Source: JBJXGF01 sp046153015 (GTDB lineage: Bacteria; Actinomycetota; Acidimicrobiia; Acidimicrobiales; CAIXPF01). Taken from it: a DNA stretch of 38,952 bases. A model generated the notes under the pieces. It saw nothing but the letters and a program-made list of their open reading frames with translations, ran no database searches and was not told where the DNA came from. How positions within the stretch are numbered: position 1 is the first letter of the stretch; every line of letters starts with the position of its first letter. A program made the translations under genes and the position numbers. The stretch is taken from assembly GCA_046153015.1 (NCBI GenBank), contig JBJXGF010000140.1:1-38952 (forward strand), given 5' to 3'. Below, in pieces: positions 33,891 to 38,952 of the stretch.

Positions 33891-34601
33891 TCAGCCGGGC
33901 GGACGGGCCAGGTGATCTCGGGCCCAGAGCGCGGCCTGGGTGCGATCGGTGACCCCGATGCGTTGGAAGATGTGGGTCAGATGCGCCTTGACGGTGCGTT
34001 CGGTGATGCCCAGCCGGCGGGCGATGTGCTTGTTGGCCAGGCCCTGGCTCACCAGGTGCAGGACCTCCTGTTCCCGATCGCTCAACTGGTTGTCGACGCG
34101 CCGGTCACGGTTGGCGTTGAGCAACACCCTGGCCGCCATGGGATCGAGCGGCGCGCCACCCAGCGCGGCGGCCCGGATGGCGTCGAACAACTCCTCGGCG
34201 GAGGCGTGCTTGAGTAGATAGCCGCTGGCACCAGCATCGAGGGCGTCCAGGATCCGACGTTGATCGCTGAACGAGGTCAGCACCACCACCCGTAGCTCGG
34301 GGTGTGCGTCCATCAGCTGTCGCGTGGCGCCCACACCGTCGAGGTTGGGCATGGACAGGTCCATGAGCACCACATCCGGTGACAGGGCCGCCACCAGCTG
34401 CATCGCTTCGAGCCCGTCAGCGGCCATGCCCACCAGCTCGATGCCCGGCGCCGTGCCCAACAGTTGCTCCAGACCGGCCCGCACGACGTGATGATCGTCG
34501 ACAACCACCACCCGTATCGGGCCCTCCCCGGCAGACCGCGCCGCGCCGGCCACGGCTGGAGTACCTGCAGCGTCGGGCTGCATCGTGGGGTCGATGCTCA
34601 T
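33891..34601 (-). CDS. NarL/FixJ-family response regulator
   Basis: A 236-residue two-component regulator. The receiver domain (about 29-145) has the acidic pair D35-D36, phosphoacceptor D81 in VVLMDLSMPNLDG, T109 and K131. The LuxR-type helix-turn-helix (about 172-230) contains LSDREQEVLHLVSQGLANKH and ITERTVKAHLTHIFQRIG. ATG 34601 overlaps the kinase stop (ATGA), so the pair is co-translated with kinase first. The 28-residue N-terminal extension before the receiver is unusual and may be trimmed by a later start. Target genes are unknown; because DosR is also a NarL-family regulator, the DosR-like sites at the left end are candidates. Confidence 0.93.
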   Translation of the reverse strand: MSIDPTMQPDAAGTPAVAGAARSAGEGPIRVVVVDDHHVVRAGLEQLLGTAPGIELVGMAADGLEAMQLVAALSPDVVLMDLSMPNLDGVGATRQLMDAHPELRVVVLTSFSDQRRILDALDAGASGYLLKHASAEELFDAIRAAALGGAPLDPMAARVLLNANRDRRVDNQLSDREQEVLHLVSQGLANKHIARRLGITERTVKAHLTHIFQRIGVTDRTQAALWARDHLARPPG

Positions 34602-36202
34602 CGGCGGGGGAGGGTCACGGCCAGTTCGGTGCCCGCACCCGGCGCCGAGGCAATGGTGAGTGTGCCGCCGGCCTCGGCCACCAGGTCGCCCAACACCCGC
34701 AGCCCCACGTGACCGTCGGAGCTGACCGAGCCTGCGGCGTCTGGATGGAACCCCAGGCCGTCATCCTCCATTCTCAGTGACGCTACGTGTTCGTCCAGGC
34801 GAACCTCGAGATGCACGTGGCGGGCACTGGCGTGGGACAACACGTTTCGGCTGGCCTCCTGGGCGGCTCGGAACAGCAACGCGGCATCAGCTGGCGGCAA
34901 ACCGTACAGGTCCCGCTGGACGTCGAGGGACACCACCATCCCACGGCCGGCCAACCGGGACATCAGCTCCGCCAGCACCGAATCGAGCCCGTCGTTGTTC
35001 AGGTCGGGGGGATAGATGTCCACCAGCATCGAACGCAGGCCCCGGACGCTGACCCGCACCTGTTCCGCGGCCTCGGCCACCGCCCGTTCCTGGGCCCTGA
35101 GCTCCGGTGGTGCCCCCGGTAGGACACGGCGACTCAGCGCGGCCAGCGCGTAGGACACACCGGTGAGATCCTGGACCACGCCGTCATGCAGGTCCGCGGC
35201 GATGCGGCGCCGTTCGTTCTCGGAGGCGTCGATGGCGGCCCGCAACAAAGCCTCACGTTGCTGTTGGCCCCGCCGCAAACGACGGGCCATGGATAACGCG
35301 AACGGGATCTGCACCGCTTCCAAGAGGACCAGTGCGCCCAGGGAAAGCGGCGCGAAGCTCAACCACACCGATCGACCGGACTCGATGACGCCGTCGTAGA
35401 GGAAGTATGCCTCGAACAACATTGGTTCCCCGTCGGCAGCGGTGACGCTGAGGTACACCTCGAGCAACTTTCGGGTGCCGTCCTCGAAGCGGTTCTCGGG
35501 CTCGGACAGATCCGACACACCCACCTGGGGCGGCGCGCCGGCCAGCACCTCCCGGGCGTCCTCGTCGAACTCGAAGCGCTCACCGATGAGCCGCTGATCA
35601 TCGCTGTAGACGATCTCGCCGGTGCCGTTCCACAGCTTGACCCGTACCAGGGATCCCTGTAACACGTGACGGCGTACCGCCTGGTCCATGGTGTTCAGCG
35701 CATCGGGGTCACCCGCCAGGAGCTGCGGTGTGAGGGCCGGCTCCACCACACCCTTGGCAGAGATCCACGCCACCTGGCGAGCGTCAGCCTTGGCCTGGTC
35801 CATGCCGACCCGGCGACTCACCGCCGCGGTGGCCACCGCCACCGCCATCAACGCCACCAGCCCGGCCAGGGCGAAGCGGGCCACCACCCGGCCCACCGAG
35901 ACCGGTGCCGGTTGTGCAACTCGATTGCGCCGGGCGCCGAGTACGACGCGAGACCAGCCCTGCTTGGTGGGACCGGCGTGGCCCGGACCGAGGATGGGAG
36001 CAAAGGAGGGCGCGGTTCCGGGAGGATCAGCTGATCCGCGTGCTCCGAGGGCTCCGCCTGGAGCGCGACCGGCTGAAGCCGGCCCGGTGCTTCTGGTGAA
36101 GGCACCGGGTCCCGCGCTGACACCTCTCGAAGAGGCATCGGTCGATCCGGGTCCCACGGCCGGGACGGGCGTTGGCGTGGGCGGGGTCGGGACGGAGGGC
36201 AT
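34598..36202 (-). CDS. Sensor histidine kinase (NarL-pair type, HisKA_3)
   Basis: A 534-residue membrane kinase. Residues 1-105 are a disordered Pro/Ala/Gly-rich cytoplasmic tail; helices at 107-128 and 279-302 flank an extracytoplasmic sensor of about 150 residues. The phosphorylated His is H339 in RRIAADLHDGVVQDLTG, and the ATPase has the N-box LFRAAQEASRNVLSHASA (443-460) and G1 box DDGLGF (480-485). I use ATG 36202; the frame continues to 36595 but that part has no kinase character and covers a tRNA-like motif. The ATG lacks a strong ribosome site, so the start could be shorter. The ligand is unknown. Confidence 0.88.
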   Translation of the reverse strand: MPSVPTPPTPTPVPAVGPGSTDASSRGVSAGPGAFTRSTGPASAGRAPGGALGARGSADPPGTAPSFAPILGPGHAGPTKQGWSRVVLGARRNRVAQPAPVSVGRVVARFALAGLVALMAVAVATAAVSRRVGMDQAKADARQVAWISAKGVVEPALTPQLLAGDPDALNTMDQAVRRHVLQGSLVRVKLWNGTGEIVYSDDQRLIGERFEFDEDAREVLAGAPPQVGVSDLSEPENRFEDGTRKLLEVYLSVTAADGEPMLFEAYFLYDGVIESGRSVWLSFAPLSLGALVLLEAVQIPFALSMARRLRRGQQQREALLRAAIDASENERRRIAADLHDGVVQDLTGVSYALAALSRRVLPGAPPELRAQERAVAEAAEQVRVSVRGLRSMLVDIYPPDLNNDGLDSVLAELMSRLAGRGMVVSLDVQRDLYGLPPADAALLFRAAQEASRNVLSHASARHVHLEVRLDEHVASLRMEDDGLGFHPDAAGSVSSDGHVGLRVLGDLVAEAGGTLTIASAPGAGTELAVTLPRR

Positions 36203-37280
36203 GGGTGGCCTGCTACCGCGCCGGCCGCTGGGAGCGGTGGGTTCCCGAGGGCGCCGGCTTCCTAACGGTAGCTGGGATCGGCGGCTGCGAAGGCGCGCCG
36301 ATGGGTGTGTGCTCGCATGGACCCGCCGCTCGCATGGCCCCATTGTGCACGCGCCGCAGCGGGGATCCCACTGGCTGTTGGTCGTAGCACCAGCGGGTTC
36401 GAAACCCCGGGCCGCCACTATTGGTGTGTTCAACGCCGCCGCTGGATCCGGTTTCGTCTGGATTGTGGTGGTCGACGACTTTGGCAAGGGCAGTGAGTGC
36501 CGGCTGCGCCCTGTCGGAAGCCGACGGGCACAGCGTCTCCTCGCCAGTTGTGGGTCGCTGTCGCGACAGAGCTGATCAGACATGGTGAAGTTCACGTCCC
36601 ACGGGGCGGGTCGACACCCTCGTCTTGGGCGCTGAGGGCGCTCATTCCTCTCGCTCGGCCGGTCAAGAGCAACTCATCCTGGCTGGCGGACGCCTGATGC
36701 CAAAGCAACGCCGCTGCGGGGGACGCGCCGCCCAGTCGGACCTGCAGCTTGTTCGTGTTCGACCCGGTCTGCTTCGCCAGCCTGGGCATCACCGCAACCG
36801 CCGGGTGGTGCGGTGCCGTCGACGCCGCCAATCGAACAGCTCGAGCTGTCCATCTGCCCGGGACGCCGGGCGCACTCGTGAGCGAAGCTCCCACCACTCA
36901 AAGCGGTCGAACTCGGGGTGATCAAGTCCGAGTCGCGTGCGCCTCCAACCTCCCAACACTGACGCTCAGCCATCAGGGCCTCGCATTTCGTGTCGCTCGT
37001 GTAAGCAAGGTCAAACGTTGGTGCTGGTCAGGCAGCGCTTTGAAGCGTTCTTGCTGGTGGTGGCGGTGAGCGGGCCTGTACGCGGGGAACAGGGCCTTCA
37101 GCCCTCTGAGCAGGTAAAAGGTCAGGATTCTGCTGTCCCCAGGCAACACTCAGGCAACATCACACACCGCGCGTAAGCCGCTGCAGTCGATCGAGGGCGC
37201 CTCGGCAGGGAGCGACGGCTGCGTCTGGACCCGCGGGGCGCGCTGGCAGTAGCCGTGCCAAGCGCCTTCGTGCCCGGCGG
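36203..37280. other. About 1.1 kb without a convincing gene
   Basis: Several frames of 60-100 codons on both strands lack ribosome sites or family motifs, and they overlap each other. From about 36580 onwards the sequence looks less GC-rich by eye than its neighbours. A T-arm-like motif occurs at 36400-36415 but no cloverleaf can be folded. A hairpin AGGGC-CTTCA-GCCCT lies at 37091-37105 and a short direct repeat at 37140-37159. The stretch may be the decayed end of an integrated element next to the recombinase. Confidence 0.6.
37140..37159 (+). repeat. Short direct repeat CAGGCAACA, period 11
   Basis: CAGGCAACA is present at 37140-37148 and 37151-37159. Repeats of this size near a tyrosine recombinase gene could be arm-type binding sites, but there are only two and the recombinase gene is 840 bases away. 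Confidence 0.5.
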
Positions 37281-37286
37281 TATGCT
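37281..37286 (+). promoter_or_regulatory. -10 element of the VapBC-like operon
   Basis: TATGCT lies seven bases before ATG 37294, which has no ribosome site. This is the expected geometry of a leaderless promoter. Confidence 0.45.
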
Positions 37287-37293
37287 GATCATC

Positions 37294-37539
37294 ATGACGA
37301 TCAACGTGGCGCTCACCGATGAGGTTGCCGCTCGGCTGCAGGCCGAGGCCGAACGCCGCGGACTGAGCGTCGTGGAGCTCATCGAGGAGCTTGCCGAGGA
37401 CCTTCCTCCAGCGCCGTCGAGCGGCGAGCGGCGGCTCAGCTTCATCGGCATCGGCCACTCCGGTCGTAACGATCTGTCGGTACGCCACCGTGACATTCGC
37501 GCTCAAGCGACCGCAGACGCGGACGCCGCCAACTTCTAA
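37294..37539 (+). CDS. VapB-like antitoxin
   Basis: An 81-residue protein. Residues 1-40 form a ribbon-helix-helix pattern (TINVALTDEVAARLQAEAER, then GLSVVELIEELAEDL), and the acidic, flexible C-terminus would wrap the toxin. The upstream ATG at 37282 or GTG at 37255 would run into the likely -10 box, so I chose 37294. The stop is three bases before the toxin start. Likely leaderless and autorepressed. Confidence 0.85.
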   Translation: MTINVALTDEVAARLQAEAERRGLSVVELIEELAEDLPPAPSSGERRLSFIGIGHSGRNDLSVRHRDIRAQATADADAANF

Positions 37540-37542
37540 TCT

Positions 37543-37956
37543 GTGGCTGTCCTTATTGACACGGGCGTTTTGCTCGGTGCCCTGGACGCTGACGATTCGT
37601 ACCACGAGGTGGCGGCATCGGTGCTACGTCGCCAATCGGACGAACTCCTGGTGGTCAGCACCGTCGTTGCAGAGACCGCTTGGCAGGTCGAACGAGCGCT
37701 GGGGCCTCATGCCGAAGCGGCGTTCTTGGACTCAATCCTTGCCGGTGAGCTGTCTCTGGTGGAGCTGGAGCACGTCGACTACGCAAGGTCGACGGAGCTG
37801 ATCCGCCGCTATGCGGACCTCGGCCTCGGGTTGGTGGACGCTTCGATTATCGCCGTGGCGGAGCGACTCGACATCACGACGGTCGCGACGTTCAACCACC
37901 GCGATTTTGCTGTGGTCCGGCCTTCGCATGTTGCGGCGCTGATCCTGATTCCCTGA
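37543..37956 (+). CDS. VapC-like PIN-domain ribonuclease toxin
   Basis: A 137-residue PIN nuclease. The acidic metal-binding residues are D6 (VLIDTGVLLGALD), E44 (VVAETAWQVE), D99 (LGLVDASIIAVAERL) and D121 (FNHRDFAVV). GTG 37543 follows the antitoxin by three bases. VapC toxins cut tRNA or rRNA at single sites; the target cannot be predicted. All four acidic residues are present, so the toxin is probably active. It neighbours a recombinase, as do many TA pairs on mobile islands. Confidence 0.9.
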   Translation: MAVLIDTGVLLGALDADDSYHEVAASVLRRQSDELLVVSTVVAETAWQVERALGPHAEAAFLDSILAGELSLVELEHVDYARSTELIRRYADLGLGLVDASIIAVAERLDITTVATFNHRDFAVVRPSHVAALILIP

Positions 37957-37998
37957 ACCCGGCTGGTGGCGGAGGGCGCGATCCCACCCGTCTAGTGC

Positions 37999-38832
37999 CT
38001 ATGACACCGCCACGGCGGCGAGCGCCCGGTCGACCGCGGTCATGGTGTCGGTCTCGGAGTCCGGCCAGAGGTGGCCGTAGACGTCCAGGGTCTCGACGGC
38101 GGAGCGGTGTCCCAGGCGGTTCTGTACGACCTTGACGCTCTGGCCCTCGGCGATGAGTAGCGAGGCGTAGAAGTGGCGAAGATCGTGCATCGTGACCGTG
38201 GCGGGCAACCCGGCGGCGGCGACCGTTCGGCGCATCATTCCGCCCGTCCAGTTGCGGCGCAGCGGTGCACCGGCGGCCGAGGTGAATAGCAACCGATCGG
38301 GCCCCTCGCCGAAGACCGTGAGGTGGGCAGCCATCCGGTCGCCGACGATCCGGGGGAGTGGGACGGTGCGCACCGATGCGGGTGTTTTGGGTGGGCCGAA
38401 GCGCGGGGTGCCGCGAGCGGGGGTCAGCATCTGGCGGTCGATGCGGACGGTCCGACGCAGAAAGTCGACGCGATCGACGGTCAGGCCCAACGCTTCGCCC
38501 TGGCGCAGGCCGCACCCGGCGCAGAGGACCATCAGGGCCTGGTAGCGCACCGGGGTGTGCTCGACGATGCGATGGACCTGCTCGACCAGTAGCGGGGTGA
38601 TCTGGCCGTGCGCCGGTTTCGGGAGGCTGATACGGCGACAGGGGCTGACGTTGAGCACGCCGTCGTGGACCGCCTCGCGAAACACCCCGGCGAGCTCCTT
38701 GTAAACCGTGGCCACCGTGGTCGGCGCCAACCGCCCGGCGAGCGTCGAGGCCCAGGCCTGGATGTCGCTGCGCTGGATGCTGGACAAGGTGCGGGGCCCG
38801 AACGTGGGCAGCACGTGGTTGTCGAGCTGGGG
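37999..38832 (-). pseudogene. Tyrosine recombinase (integrase) truncated at its 5' end
   Basis: The remaining 271-278 residues hold the complete catalytic domain of a phage/ICE-type integrase: R104 (CGLRQGE), K143, H210 and R213 (MHDLRHFYASLL), H236 (LGHRSAVETLD) and nucleophile Y246 (DVYGHLW), numbered from GTG 38814. The N-terminal core-binding domain is only partly present (RTLSSIQRSDIQAWASTLAG), and the arm-binding domain is absent. In frame, LDNHVLPTFG continues back to about 38832, where an IS3-like end begins. So the gene was probably full length before the insertion; integration activity should be lost or reduced. Confidence 0.82.
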
Positions 38833-38952
38833 TGCTCTGAGGTTTCCGGACAGGGTGGGTAGGGTGCCTGGTTGAAGGGGTGGTCATGGGCCGTAAGAAG
38901 TATTCGGCGGAGTTCAAGGAGCAGGCTGTTCGGAGGGTGATTGATGGGCCTC
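38833..38952 (+). mobile_element. Left end of an IS3-like insertion sequence (continues beyond window)
   Basis: Homology to the integrase ends near 38832; the sequence then reads TGCTCTGAGGTTTCCGGACA, a plausible IS3-type terminal repeat (candidate first base 38833 or 38838), followed by a transposase start at 38886. The right end and target duplication are outside the window. Confidence 0.7.
38886..38952 (+). CDS. IS3-family transposase OrfA, N-terminal fragment
   Basis: ATG 38886 opens GRKKYSAEFKEQAVRRVIDG, the characteristic N-terminal helix-turn-helix start of IS3-family OrfA proteins. GAAGGGG lies about eight bases upstream. The frame is open to the end of the window; the rest of OrfA and the catalytic OrfB are not visible. 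Confidence 0.88.
   Translation, partial: MGRKKYSAEFKEQAVRRVIDGP

Noticed and set aside
36340..36425. tRNA-like T-arm (GGGTTCGAAACCC) upstream of the sensor kinase
   Set aside because: Only three T-stem pairs form, the 3' strand GGCCGCC finds no partner at the expected distance, and no anticodon stem with a seven-base loop can be drawn. Not a tRNA gene.
35688..36575. 295-codon plus-strand open frame
   Set aside because: Overlaps the sensor kinase gene; its translation is low-complexity Ala/Thr/Arg without any domain.
36497..37176. Several 60-100 codon frames on both strands
   Set aside because: Mutually overlapping, no ribosome sites, no recognisable domains; left as non-coding.
1..38952. 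CRISPR array, rRNA or prophage structural genes
   Set aside because: No regularly spaced repeats, no rRNA-like conserved stretches and no capsid, portal or terminase-like proteins were seen; the only repeats are short tandem units inside or next to genes.

Overview
The window is high-GC DNA with actinobacterial habits: GTG and TTG starts, 4-base stop/start overlaps (GTGA, ATGA, TTGA) at nearly every operon junction, likely leaderless promoters, a SHOCT protein, a luciferase-like flavin/F420-type oxidoreductase and a NarL-type two-component pair. I would place it in the Actinomycetota, perhaps near Acidimicrobiia, but the finer placement is a guess. No rRNA, tRNA or CRISPR array is visible.

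Bases 1-9820 hold a central-carbon/stress island. After the tail of a DUF4389-like gene comes a tightly overlapping operon: Zn alcohol dehydrogenase, 2-oxoacid dehydrogenase E1 beta, E2, and a stand-alone acyl carrier protein. It converges with a phosphoenolpyruvate synthase. Divergent from the latter are a GNAT acetyltransferase, a broken universal stress protein, a conserved protein of unknown function, a quinone-oxidoreductase-like MDR enzyme and a truncated second MDR gene. DosR/DevR-like palindromes lie upstream of the ADH operon and between ppsA and the GNAT gene, so I suspect hypoxia or dormancy control.

Bases 9779-18000 are mosaic. They contain an MFS transporter, an IS4-type transposase remnant, and a redox locus made of a two-split-barrel/GAF/winged-helix protein, a hemerythrin-like protein and a luciferase-like oxidoreductase. 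A SHOCT membrane protein, half of an MFS transporter, a 59-residue rhodanese remnant and a Doc-type toxin with an RHH antitoxin follow.

Bases 18068-33700 form a surface-glycan island. A seven-gene minus-strand operon (26245 down to 18068) encodes two GT4 glycosyltransferases, a heparinase II/III-like protein, an APH-fold kinase, a MurG-like glycosyltransferase, a polysaccharide deacetylase and a histidine phosphatase. A second APH-fold kinase is divergent from it. A UDP-sugar dehydrogenase/epimerase pair and a divergent MurG-like glycosyltransferase plus MsbA-like ABC exporter share a promoter region. A Ser/Gly/Thr-rich single-pass surface protein follows. Together these look able to make uronic acid sugar nucleotides, assemble and edit a glycan, and export it.

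Bases 33891-36202 carry a NarL-type response regulator and its sensor kinase. About 1 kb without a recognisable gene follows. The right edge is a mobile island: a VapBC-like toxin-antitoxin pair and a tyrosine recombinase whose 5' end has been cut off by an IS3-like element that runs out of the window.
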